Below the pieces are notes generated by a model that was given only the letters and a program-made list of their open reading frames with translations, made no database searches and was not told the DNA's origin. The translations under genes and the position numbers were made by a program. A stretch of 64,000 nt of DNA from CAYSUS01 sp964434165 (GTDB lineage: Bacteria; Planctomycetota; Planctomycetia; Pirellulales; Thermoguttaceae), in contig CAYSUS010000031.1 of assembly GCA_964434165.1 (NCBI GenBank), forward strand, positions 9,454 to 73,453, in the 5' to 3' direction. Shown piece after piece: positions 1-7,783 of this stretch (positions are counted from its first letter, which is position 1; the number at the start of each line of letters is the position of its first letter).

Positions 1-1
1 C

Positions 2-67
2 GACATCACCTTCGCCCAGCTCCTGGAGCGGGCCAAGGAGCAAGACGAGCACATGTACTACATCTGA
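2..67 (+). CDS. C-terminal end of an unidentified protein (partial at window edge)
   Basis: An open frame enters from the left edge and stops at TGA 65-67, giving 21 residues that end in HMYYI. It is too short to identify. Its coding status is inferred from third-position G/C and from the hairpin that follows about 60 bases downstream, which could be its terminator. Confidence 0.4.
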   Translation, partial: DITFAQLLERAKEQDEHMYYI

Positions 68-658
68 CTGGGCGGCCCCCGCAGTGTTCCGTCGCGAAAG
101 GCGAGCTTCGCGGCGCGCGTTCCACGGGGCCTCGGCTGCACAGCCGAGGCCTGTTGACGGCATGGCGGGGCGCGACCCGGCGATGACGTGCATCCTGGCG
201 GCATGGACGGGCTGCGGAGATCGGGCGCTCGGCGACCCCTGCGCCTGAACAACGACCCGCCCACGGCCTCAGTCGAGGCCTGTTCTGACAAGCGGCCCCA
301 CGCGGACTTCTCATCGCGAGCTCGCCTGGTGGCTGAAGGATTCACGTCATACCGCGGCGGGAGCCGTGGGGACGCCGACAGGAGCCCCGGCCGCACCGCC
401 CTCGCCCATTCGCGTGTCGGGATTCGGCCCTCGACCATTCGTTTTTTCTATGGGCGCTGCGCACGGTTTCTATTGGTCCGCGCGTTCGCCGCACTCGTAG
501 AATCGGTCGATTCACCGGATGCGTTTCGTGCACGCCCTGGCACCGCGGCGATACGGAGGTTTTCGTCGTACCGCAACCGAAGCCAGCGCCCGAAAGCGAG
601 TGTGCCAAAGACCTGCAATTTCATGCTGTTCGACAATCGTGAATAAGGAGACCCGAAG
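68..658. other. intergenic stretch, no convincing gene
   Basis: Apart from the hairpin at 128-151, no frame here resembles a protein on either strand. Short T-rich patches near 435-475 stand out against the GC-rich background and could hold the promoter of the gene at 659. No sigma-70-like -35/-10 pair with good spacing was found. Confidence 0.5.
128..151 (+). terminator. perfect hairpin, candidate terminator of the upstream partial gene
   Basis: The arms GGCCTCGGCTG (128-138) and CAGCCGAGGCC (141-151) are perfect reverse complements around CA, so the folded loop would be about 4 nt. It lies 60 bases past the stop at 67. No strong T run follows (only TGTTG), so termination is inferred from position and stem strength. 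Confidence 0.4.
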
Positions 659-1219
659 ATGTTGGCCCATGCCGTGATCGTTACCCTGTCCGTCGCCACG
701 GCCGCGCCGGCGCATGCCGCGGAGAGTTCGGCCGAGCACCAGATGTCGAAGTCCCTGGGATGGTTGATCGGCACGTGGGAAGAAGCCGGCTCGCGCGAAC
801 GGCCCGGAGCGCCGGCGGCGACCATGTCCTTCCACTGGAAGGCAGGCAAGGAAGTCGTGCTCTGGGAGGGCACCTACGCGGCGGAAGAGGCGACCTGGTC
901 CTTCGTCGCCACCATCTTCTTCGACCGCCACAAGGACCGCCTCCGCGTGTTCGCCTTCAACAGTCATGGCCAGAGGCACCTGGGGCTCCTGAAGGAGGCG
1001 ACTCCGGACAAGCTTGCGTGGACCATGAGCGGCCTGCGCGCCGACGGGCGCAAGGAGCGGTTCGTCGCCGAGTTCGTCCGGCGAGGCGACGGCACGGTGG
1101 ACTTCAACCTCAAAGACCGGCGGCCGGCCGACGAAGACATGGGGGGCGATTCAACCATCCGGTTGCGTCGCGTGGACGGCTCGCTGAAGGAGACCGAAGT
1201 GTCCGGAACGGCGCCCTAA
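659..1219 (+). CDS. exported DUF1579-like protein
   Basis: The 186-residue protein starts at ATG 659 behind a good AAGGAG ribosome site (about 646-651). Residues 1-20 form a signal peptide with an Ala-rich cleavage zone (PAHAAES). The body (SLGWLIGTWEE, then alternating beta strands such as VVLWEGTY and FHWKAGKEV) resembles DUF1579/lipocalin-fold proteins found in many environmental bacteria. That family has no established reaction, and small-ligand binding in the periplasm is only an inference. It lies upstream of the stress-protein genes on the same strand, with 78 bases before the next start. Assignment to DUF1579 is by pattern and is moderately sure. Confidence 0.65.
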   Translation: MLAHAVIVTLSVATAAPAHAAESSAEHQMSKSLGWLIGTWEEAGSRERPGAPAATMSFHWKAGKEVVLWEGTYAAEEATWSFVATIFFDRHKDRLRVFAFNSHGQRHLGLLKEATPDKLAWTMSGLRADGRKERFVAEFVRRGDGTVDFNLKDRRPADEDMGGDSTIRLRRVDGSLKETEVSGTAP

Positions 1220-1297
1220 GCGGATTGCGTCGTGCGGGCGGCGCCGTCGGGGCACCCCATCGTCTCGGTGGCCACCCTCATCAACCCCGAGGGTACG

Positions 1298-2239
1298 ATG
1301 CAACGATTCCAGAACGTCCTTTGCGTCGTGGATCCGGTTCAGGATTCCGTCTCCGCCATCAATCGGTCGGCCCTGCTCGCACGGCGCAACGGCGCTGAGC
1401 TTTCGGTAGCGGGCGTCTTGGACGACGTGCGCTCAGGATCGGCCAGAGCCGACGCCGCATGGCCGGACGTTCGCGACCTGGTCGTCGAAGAGAGTGCGTC
1501 CGCGGTCGAGCGACTCCTGGACCGGGCCGACCTGCATGGCCTGGCGGTCCGCCGGAAACTGCTCGTCGGCACGCCCTTCGTAGAGATCATCCGCGAAGTC
1601 CTGCGACAGCGACACGACCTGGTGATCCTGACGGCCGAGGGGAGTGCCGGGTTGAGGCAATGGCTGCTAGGAAGCACGTCGATGCACCTGATGCGCAAAT
1701 GCCCGTGCCCGGTGTGGGTCATGAAGCCCGACCAGGCGCGGTTTCGGCGCATCATGGCCTGCGTCGATCCGGATCCGGAGTTCCGCGACCCGCAGCGACG
1801 CGCCCTGGACGAGAGAGTGCTGCAACTGGGCACCTCGTTGGCCCGGCGCGAGTCGGCGCCGCTGCACATCGTCCACGCCTGGTGGCTGTTCGGCGAGCAG
1901 ATGCTCCTCCGGCGGACCTCGCGGGAGTGGGTGGACCAGTGGCTGAGGGAAACCCGGGAGGCCCACCGCAACGAGCTGGAGGAGTTGATCGGGCAGGTCA
2001 ACACTTCGGGAATCGCATGCCATACTCATCTGGTGAAGGGGATGCCGCGCGACGTGCTGCCCTCGACGGCGGCCCGTCTCGACATCGATCTGATGGTGAT
2101 GGGAACGGTCTGCCGGACCGGCGTGGCCGGCCTGTTGATCGGCAACACGGCCGAAATCGTCCTGCGCCAGGTGGACTGCTCGGTCCTGGCGGTCAAGCCC
2201 GAGGGGTTCGTCACGCCGGTCGCCCTGGACGGCGGTTAG
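1298..2239 (+). CDS. tandem universal stress protein (two UspA domains)
   Basis: The frame opens earlier (GTG 1232), but ATG 1298 follows GAGGG and gives MQRFQNVLCVVD, the classic first strand of a Usp domain, so that start is chosen. Two UspA domains of about 150 residues follow. The ATP-binding loop G-2x-G-9x-G(S/T) is imperfect in both: the first keeps the terminal GST but lacks the first Gly, and the second reads G-TV-C with GN in place of GS. Nucleotide binding is therefore uncertain. Usp proteins are cytoplasmic stress and energy-state responders. It is followed by a hibernation-factor-like gene on the same strand, which fits a dormancy or stress role. Confidence 0.85.
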   Translation: MQRFQNVLCVVDPVQDSVSAINRSALLARRNGAELSVAGVLDDVRSGSARADAAWPDVRDLVVEESASAVERLLDRADLHGLAVRRKLLVGTPFVEIIREVLRQRHDLVILTAEGSAGLRQWLLGSTSMHLMRKCPCPVWVMKPDQARFRRIMACVDPDPEFRDPQRRALDERVLQLGTSLARRESAPLHIVHAWWLFGEQMLLRRTSREWVDQWLRETREAHRNELEELIGQVNTSGIACHTHLVKGMPRDVLPSTAARLDIDLMVMGTVCRTGVAGLLIGNTAEIVLRQVDCSVLAVKPEGFVTPVALDGG

Positions 2240-2369
2240 GCATCGGGGCGCTTCGTGGTCGGTCGCCGCGCCACGGGTCGAGCGGCATGCGGCCCCCCGC
2301 TTGCGCCTTTCGCCGGTGCCGCGGACACGGCCTCCCGGACTCTCTTTTCCGACGCGGAGCCAGGAGACG

Positions 2370-2693
2370 ATGAACCTGCGAATCGTCGGGCAGGAGGCGC
2401 CGATCAGCGAAGCACTGAAGGAACGCATCGAGCGGCGTCTGTACTTCGCCCTGGGGCGTTTCTCCGGCGCCGTCGCGTCGGTCGAGGTGACGCTTCGCGA
2501 CGAGCCGGGCCCTGACGGCGCCAGAAACAGGGCCTGCGGCATCTCGGTCAAGACCCGCGGCGGCGGTGAGGTGTCGGTCCAGGGGCGAGGCAACGACACA
2601 CCGAGCCTGATCGATCGCACCGCGGAGCGGATTGGGCGCGCGGTGGGCCGGGCCCTGCAGGTCCGGCGCCGCCGGGGGACTTCTCCCGGCTAA
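2370..2693 (+). CDS. ribosome hibernation factor (HPF/RaiA)-like short protein
   Basis: ATG 2370 follows AGGAG at about 2362-2366 and gives 107 residues starting MNLRIVGQ. The layout, a short strand, a helix (EALKERIERRLYFAL), a strand (VASVEVTLRDE), then a second helix near the C-terminus (LIDRTAERIGRAVGRAL), matches the beta-alpha-beta-beta-beta-alpha fold of HPF/RaiA (sigma-54 modulation family). That family binds the 30S decoding site and halts translation in starvation. The central strand (ISVKTRGGGEVSV) lacks some acidic residues usual in the family, so a divergent paralogue is likely. It overlaps the convergent regulator gene by four bases at the stop codons. Confidence 0.7.
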   Translation: MNLRIVGQEAPISEALKERIERRLYFALGRFSGAVASVEVTLRDEPGPDGARNRACGISVKTRGGGEVSVQGRGNDTPSLIDRTAERIGRAVGRALQVRRRRGTSPG

Positions 2694-3589
2694 TCGAACA
2701 GCTCGCGGCGGGCTTTCTTCGAGATCTCGCCCACCGCCGGGTGCTTGATCTTCCGCTCGGGCGAGATGGCGTAGAATCTCTCGGTGACGTCCTCCAGGCG
2801 CCCCACGGCCTCGACGTCGAACTGCCTGCTTATCTCCGCCTCCATGGCGCTGGGGCCGAAGAAGATTCCCAGGCCGGTCTGGCCGAACGTCTTGGTCAGG
2901 GCGCTGTCCTGGAACTCGGCGGCCACGATGGGGTGGACGTGGTGCGCGTCGAACCACAGGTCCAACGACCGGCGCAGCACGGTGTCGCGCGTCGGCAGGA
3001 GCACGCGCTGGCCGTCGAGCGACTGCGGAAACCCGCGGCGGAGCGCTCGGGCCTTGGCCGGCTGCCCGAATACCGACACGCCGCATTGCCCCAGCAGGTG
3101 GTTGAAGACGCGGATGTTCGCCGAAGGGCTGGCCGGCGAGTCCGAGAGCACCAGGTCGAGCCGGTGGGCCGCCATCTGGAGCAGCAGGTCATCGAGCTTG
3201 CCCTCGACGCAGATGAGCTGGATCGGCTCGGGCATGTCGAGCACCGGCTGGAGCATTTGGAAGGTGATCAACTTGGGGAGGACGTCGGTCACGCCGACGG
3301 CGAAGCGGAGCGGGCGGTCGGGCTGGCGCCCGGCCAACACCTCGGACAGCTCGCGGCCCAGCGCGAAGATCTCCTCGGCGTAGTCGAACACCAGGCGACC
3401 CGTCTCCGTGAGCACGAGGTTGCGCCCCGAGCGCTCGAACAACTGGCTGCCGAGGGACTTCTCCAGCTTTCGGATCTGGCTGCTGATCGTGGGCTGGGCC
3501 AGGTGCAGCCGTTCGCACGCCGCGGTCACACTGCCCTCGGAGGCGACCACCCAGAAGTACAGCAGGTGGTGGTAGTTGAGCCAGTCCAT
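2690..3589 (-). CDS. nhaR: NhaR-type LysR family transcriptional regulator
   Basis: The 299-residue protein starts MDWLNYHHLLYFWVVASEGS, which closely parallels the start of E. coli NhaR (NYNHLYYFWHVYKEGS). The winged helix-turn-helix (residues about 5-65, LAQPTISSQIRKLEKSLGSQLFER) is intact. The effector domain shares NhaR-like signatures including DLVLSDSPAS, FGPSAMEAE and the C-terminal IKHPAVGEISK. NhaR senses Na+ and activates the Na+/H+ antiporter gene nhaA in enterics. Here the regulator is divergent from a stress-protein/V-ATPase/Mrp run, which supports a sodium or pH role. The ATG at 3587-3589 was chosen because it begins the conserved N-terminus. Confidence 0.8.
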   Translation of the reverse strand: MDWLNYHHLLYFWVVASEGSVTAACERLHLAQPTISSQIRKLEKSLGSQLFERSGRNLVLTETGRLVFDYAEEIFALGRELSEVLAGRQPDRPLRFAVGVTDVLPKLITFQMLQPVLDMPEPIQLICVEGKLDDLLLQMAAHRLDLVLSDSPASPSANIRVFNHLLGQCGVSVFGQPAKARALRRGFPQSLDGQRVLLPTRDTVLRRSLDLWFDAHHVHPIVAAEFQDSALTKTFGQTGLGIFFGPSAMEAEISRQFDVEAVGRLEDVTERFYAISPERKIKHPAVGEISKKARRELFD

Positions 3590-3603
3590 CGCGCGATCCT
3601 CGT

Positions 3604-3636
3604 ATTCGTTTTCTCTATATTGTTCAGGCAACGAAT
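3604..3636. promoter_or_regulatory. inverted repeat between nhaR-like gene and usp genes, candidate LysR operator
   Basis: ATTCGTT (3604-3610) and AACGAAT (3630-3636) are perfect reverse complements separated by 19 bases. They sit in the only AT-rich stretch between the divergent regulator (start 3589) and the Usp gene (start 3740). LysR regulators typically bind paired dyads in such divergent intergenic regions. The site is seen directly; binding is inferred. Confidence 0.5.
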
Positions 3637-3739
3637 CTATTTGTCCAGTGGCGGCCACGTTCCCTAAGATTGGGCATCGAGGCAGCGCCCGTCGCTGCCA
3701 GGGCATTCCGCCAAGCATCGATCCGTGCGAGATCAAGCC

Positions 3740-4579
3740 ATGATCAAGAGAGTCCTGCTGGGAATCGGCGGCACCCCGTTCACGAGGGTGGCCATCCAAC
3801 GGGCCGTGGAGTTGTGCCGCATGCACGATGCACAACTGACGGCCGTGACCGTGGTGGACGAGCACCGTCTTGGCCGGATTGGCCCCGTGCCCGCCGGCGG
3901 GGGCGCGGCCGCCATCGAGCTCCGCGAGCATCGCATGGCCGTCACGCGCGAGCGTCTCGAGGAGGCCGTCGAGACGCTCAAGGCCGCCTGCACGTCGGAG
4001 AACGTCCATCTGGACATCCAGCGCGAGCGGGGCAAGCCGTTCCAGTTGATGGTGGATTACGCCCGCTACCACGACCTGAGCGTGTTCGGGCTGCGGAGCA
4101 TGTTCGAGTACGACCTGCTGGGGGACTCGGACGTCAGGCCGGCCGACGTGCTCAGCCGCATGGTCATCGGCGGCGTGCGGCCGATCGTCGCCGTGTCGGA
4201 GCGGTTCCGCACCATTCGCCGCGTGCTGATCGCCTACGGCGGCTCGGTGCGCGCGGCCGAGGCGATGAAGCACTTCGTGCGGCTGCGGCCCTGGCCCGAC
4301 GTCTCCCTGCGCCTCCTGACCTGCAACCACGGGGAGGGCGATGCCCGGCGTCTGTTGAGCGAGGCCTCGGCCTATTGCCGGCAGCACGGCTTCGAGCCCG
4401 AGTTGCGCCACCGGCCGGGCACGGCCGGGCCCGCGATCCTCGCCGAGGCCGCCGAGTGGGACGCGGACCTCATCGTGCTGGGCACCAGCCGCGCCAGCCT
4501 GTTCACGCGCGCGGTCTTCGGGAGCACCGCACTGGAGGTCATCCGCAACGCCGACCGCCCGCTGTTCCTCGGGAGATAG
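3740..4579 (+). CDS. tandem universal stress protein
   Basis: The 279-residue protein starts at ATG 3740 (MIKRVLLGIGGTPF) rather than GTG 3725, because this begins the Usp first strand. It has two Usp-like halves. The second ends LIVLGTSRASLFTRAVFGST, where the ATP loop keeps G and GS but has Arg at the second Gly. The first half is diverged (YDLLGDSDVRPADVLSRMV). It lies 150 bases from the NhaR-like start, divergent, and 38 bases before the next Usp on the same strand, so the two Usp genes and the following ATPase genes are probably one transcript. Confidence 0.85.
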   Translation: MIKRVLLGIGGTPFTRVAIQRAVELCRMHDAQLTAVTVVDEHRLGRIGPVPAGGGAAAIELREHRMAVTRERLEEAVETLKAACTSENVHLDIQRERGKPFQLMVDYARYHDLSVFGLRSMFEYDLLGDSDVRPADVLSRMVIGGVRPIVAVSERFRTIRRVLIAYGGSVRAAEAMKHFVRLRPWPDVSLRLLTCNHGEGDARRLLSEASAYCRQHGFEPELRHRPGTAGPAILAEAAEWDADLIVLGTSRASLFTRAVFGSTALEVIRNADRPLFLGR

Positions 4580-4617
4580 CCGAGGCCTTTCTTCCGTCCT
4601 TGCCGTGGAGCTGCAAG

Positions 4618-5784
4618 ATGAAACTCCTTCAGCGAATCCTGGTCGCGGTGGATCTCGGGCCGCGCACCGAATCGGTCATCGACACGGCCGCATGCCTGGC
4701 CAAGGCGTTCGGCTCCGAGATCTACCTCCTGCACGTTCTGCCCGACCTGGACACTTCGTCGTCGGAGGCCCGCGACGTGTTGAACACGGCCCGCCAGGGA
4801 GCCGCCGGCCGCCTGGCCGCGATCCGCGCCCGCCTGGAGCAGGAAGGCGTCCCGGTCGCGGAGGAGACCGTGGCGGTGGGCTCCCCTTTCGACGAGATCA
4901 TCCGTTACGGTGACGACATCGAGGCGAACGTCCTGGTGGTCGGATCGCGGAACGAGACGCCGCCCTCGGGACTGCGCCTGGGGACCACCGCGGAGCGGTT
5001 GTGCCGCAAGGCGGGCAAGCCGGTGTGGATCGTCGAGCCCGAAAGCCGGCTGCCGCCCCGGTCGATCCTGTGTGCGGCGGACGGCTCGGCTCCTTCGAGG
5101 CGGGCCTTGCGCAACGCGATCCACCTGGCGCGGCGATTCGACGCCCACCTGTCCGTGCTGCACGTGATCCGCCCGATGTCCGCCCTGCCGGGCCTCACCC
5201 CGGCGGTCGAGCGGGGCATGGAAGCGAAACACGTCGAGGCCGAGACCGCCCGGTTCGAGGCGTTTCTGCGCGAATTCGATCTCCACGGGGTCCGCTGGGA
5301 GAAGCGGATCCGCGAGGGCATGCCCGCAGAGGCCATCGTGGAAACGGCGTCCGCGATCGAGGCCGATGTGTTGGTCATGGGCTCGGTGGGCCGGACCGGC
5401 CTGTCGCGCATCCTGCTGGGGAGCGTGGCGGGCAAGGTGGCCCGGGCTTTGCCCTGCTCGACCATCACGGTGAAGTCGGAGGACGCCATCCGGCTGAGGA
5501 TCGACGAAGAGCTCTCCGACCTGAAGACGCACTATCGCCGCGGCTGGGAGCTCCTCGACGAGGGCTTCCCCCACGAAGCGAGGCGCCAATTCGAGCACTG
5601 CGTCCGCACCAGCGACATGTTCGCCCCCGCCTGGGCGGGCATGGCCGAGGCCTGCCAGCGCCTCGGGGAGGCGGAGCGGGCCCGCGAATGCCGCGAGACC
5701 GCCGACCGGATCGAGGAAGCCCTGGCGTGGCGTCGCGTCGAGGCCGACATCCGCCGCGGCCATCCGTTGTGGAAGAAGGACTGA
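4618..5784 (+). CDS. tandem universal stress protein with TPR-like C-terminal tail
   Basis: The 388-residue protein starts at ATG 4618 behind GGAG. Two complete Usp domains (about 1-140 and 145-290) are followed by a C-terminal extension of roughly 95 residues. That tail is helical and contains a TPR-like unit (GWELLDEGFPHEARRQFEHC, then APAWAGMAEACQRLGEAERA). The second Usp domain has an intact ATP loop (G-SV-G-RTGLSRILL-G-S), so this copy may bind ATP. The TPR tail suggests docking to a partner protein. It ends only 20 bases before the V-ATPase B gene, which implies co-transcription with the ATPase. Confidence 0.85.
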   Translation: MKLLQRILVAVDLGPRTESVIDTAACLAKAFGSEIYLLHVLPDLDTSSSEARDVLNTARQGAAGRLAAIRARLEQEGVPVAEETVAVGSPFDEIIRYGDDIEANVLVVGSRNETPPSGLRLGTTAERLCRKAGKPVWIVEPESRLPPRSILCAADGSAPSRRALRNAIHLARRFDAHLSVLHVIRPMSALPGLTPAVERGMEAKHVEAETARFEAFLREFDLHGVRWEKRIREGMPAEAIVETASAIEADVLVMGSVGRTGLSRILLGSVAGKVARALPCSTITVKSEDAIRLRIDEELSDLKTHYRRGWELLDEGFPHEARRQFEHCVRTSDMFAPAWAGMAEACQRLGEAERARECRETADRIEEALAWRRVEADIRRGHPLWKKD

Positions 5785-5804
5785 TCTTTCAGCGCGAGAG
5801 CCCC

Positions 5805-7133
5805 ATGATTCGCAGCCTGACTCGATACACGCACGTGATCTCGGTGGTGGGCGACATCCTGACGATTCGCGCCGGCGGGGCCCGTTTCGGCGAGCTGGCG
5901 CTGGTCGCGAGCCGCGACGGCGAGGAGTCGCTGGCCCAGGTGATACGGCTCCGCGGCGACGAGGTGTCGCTCCAGGTGTTCGCCGGAGGGCGCGGCGTCT
6001 CCACCGGCGCGCGGGTCCGCTTCCTGGGGCATCCGATGCGCGTGCCCGTCTCCGCGAACGTGCTGGGCCGCGTGTTTCGCGGCTCCGGCGAACCGGCCGA
6101 CGACGGGCCGCGGCTCGCCGGGGAGCGCCACGAGGCGGTGGGCGGGCCGACCGTCAACCCCACCACGCGCGAGCTGCCGAAGAACATGATCCACACGCGG
6201 ATCCCCATGATCGACCTGTTCAACAGCCTGGTCGAGAGCCAGAAGATCCCCATCTTCTCGGTGCCGGGCGAGGCCTACAACCCGCTCCTGGCCCGGATCG
6301 GCATCCAGGCCGACGCCGACGTGGTCGTGTTCGGCGGACTGGGGCTGATCTACGACGACTACCACTTCTTCCGCACGGCCTTCGAGGAGGCGGGCATCGG
6401 GGGGCGGACCGTGATGTTCGTCAACCTGGCGTCCGACCCGATCGTGGAACGGCTGATCGTGCCGGACATGGCGCTGAAGATCGCTGAGCGGTTCGCCGTC
6501 GAGGAGAACCGCCGGGTGCTCGTGCTGCTGAGCGACATGACCGCCTACGCCGACGCCCTGAAGGAGATCGGCATCGCCCTGGAGCAGGTGCCGGCCAACC
6601 GGGGCTACATGGGGGACCTGTACAGCCAGTTGGCCAGGCGTTACGAGCGGGCCTGCGACTACCGCGGCGCCGGCTCGGTGACGATCCTCACGGTGACGAC
6701 GATGCCCGGCGACGACGTCACGCATCCCGTGCCGGACAACACAGGCTACATCACCGAGGGGCAGTTCTACCTGCACGACGGGGTCATCGATCCGTTCGGC
6801 TCGCTGTCGCGGCTGAAGCAGCAGGTCGTCGGCAAGGTCACGCGCGAGGATCACCCTCAGGTGATGAACGCGATGATCCGCTTCTACTCCGGGGCGCGGG
6901 AGGCGGAGAAGAAAAGGTCCATGGCCTTCGAGCTGTCGCCCTTCGATCACAAGCTGCTGAAGTTCGGGGACCTCTTCCGTCGCCGCTTCATGGACCTCGA
7001 GGTCTCGCTGCCCCTGGACGAGGCCCTCGACCTTGCCTGGCGGACCATGGCCGAATGCTTCGCGCCGGAGGAGCTGCTGATCAAGCAGTCGCTGTTGGAC
7101 AAGTACTTCCCCAAGGCCTCCGTCGAAAGCTGA
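5805..7133 (+). CDS. atpB: V/A-type ATPase subunit B
   Basis: The 442-residue protein has the subunit B signatures KNMIHTRIPMIDLFNSLV, IPIFSVPGEAYNPLLARI (the degenerate P-loop region typical of B), VFGGLGLIYDDYHFF and LLSDMTAYADALKEIG. Subunit B is the non-catalytic nucleotide-binding partner of A in the V1/A1 head. ATG 5805 is used because it begins the beta-barrel (SLTRYTHVISVVGDIL); the frame upstream is only open by chance. It sits 20 bases after the Usp-TPR gene and 20 bases before subunit D. Finding B first and A last in the cluster is unusual. Confidence 0.93.
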   Translation: MIRSLTRYTHVISVVGDILTIRAGGARFGELALVASRDGEESLAQVIRLRGDEVSLQVFAGGRGVSTGARVRFLGHPMRVPVSANVLGRVFRGSGEPADDGPRLAGERHEAVGGPTVNPTTRELPKNMIHTRIPMIDLFNSLVESQKIPIFSVPGEAYNPLLARIGIQADADVVVFGGLGLIYDDYHFFRTAFEEAGIGGRTVMFVNLASDPIVERLIVPDMALKIAERFAVEENRRVLVLLSDMTAYADALKEIGIALEQVPANRGYMGDLYSQLARRYERACDYRGAGSVTILTVTTMPGDDVTHPVPDNTGYITEGQFYLHDGVIDPFGSLSRLKQQVVGKVTREDHPQVMNAMIRFYSGAREAEKKRSMAFELSPFDHKLLKFGDLFRRRFMDLEVSLPLDEALDLAWRTMAECFAPEELLIKQSLLDKYFPKASVES

Positions 7134-7153
7134 GCGCGGAAAGGAACGCTTCC

Positions 7154-7762
7154 GTGGCGGGTCTTCCTTTGAACAAGAGCTCGCTGAAGCGCGAGCGCGA
7201 CCGGCTGGCAACGTACGAGCGGTTCCTGCCCGCGCTCGACCTGAAGCGCCGCCAGCTCGTGTGGGAGCTGCGCCGCGCGCGCGGCGAGCTGGGCAAGACC
7301 GAGGAGCGCATCGACCGCCTGTTCCAGTCCGCCCGCGACCTGTTCGCCCTGGCCGGCGGCGTGGACATGGAGCTGGCGGGGCTGGTGCGGGTGCGGCGTC
7401 TGGACCTGTCCGAGGAGAGCGTGGTGGGTGTGCGCCTCCCCCGGCTCGACGCGATGGACGTCGAGGTGGCCGAGTACTCGACGCTGGCCAAGCCGTTCTG
7501 GATCGACATCCTGGTCGAGAAGCTCAGCACGATGCTGGAGCTTCGCGCCCGGCGCGGGGTCCAGCGCCGCCGCGCGACGCGGCTGGACGAGGCGGTGCGC
7601 AAGGTGACGCAGCGCGTGAACCTGTTCGAGAAGGTGCTCATTCCCGAGGCCCGCGGCAACATCGAGCGGATCCGCATCCACCTGGCCGACGCGGAGCGCG
7701 CGGCGGTGGTCCGTTCGAAGCTCGTCAAGGCCAAACGCCGCGAAGAGACCGCAACGGCGTGA
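7154..7762 (+). CDS. atpD: V/A-type ATPase subunit D (central stalk)
   Basis: The 202-residue protein is the rotor shaft subunit D. It has N-terminal LNKSSLKRERDRLATYERFLPALDLKR and C-terminal KVTQRVNLFEKVLIPEARGNIERIRIHLAD, the two long antiparallel helices that fill the A3B3 head. The start is GTG 7154 behind AAGGAA, since an upstream in-frame ATG lies inside atpB. The gene is 20 bases after B and 21 before I. The family length (about 200-215) matches, and all conserved blocks are present. Confidence 0.93.
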   Translation: MAGLPLNKSSLKRERDRLATYERFLPALDLKRRQLVWELRRARGELGKTEERIDRLFQSARDLFALAGGVDMELAGLVRVRRLDLSEESVVGVRLPRLDAMDVEVAEYSTLAKPFWIDILVEKLSTMLELRARRGVQRRRATRLDEAVRKVTQRVNLFEKVLIPEARGNIERIRIHLADAERAAVVRSKLVKAKRREETATA

Positions 7763-7783
7763 ACCTCCCAGGCAACGACCCCC

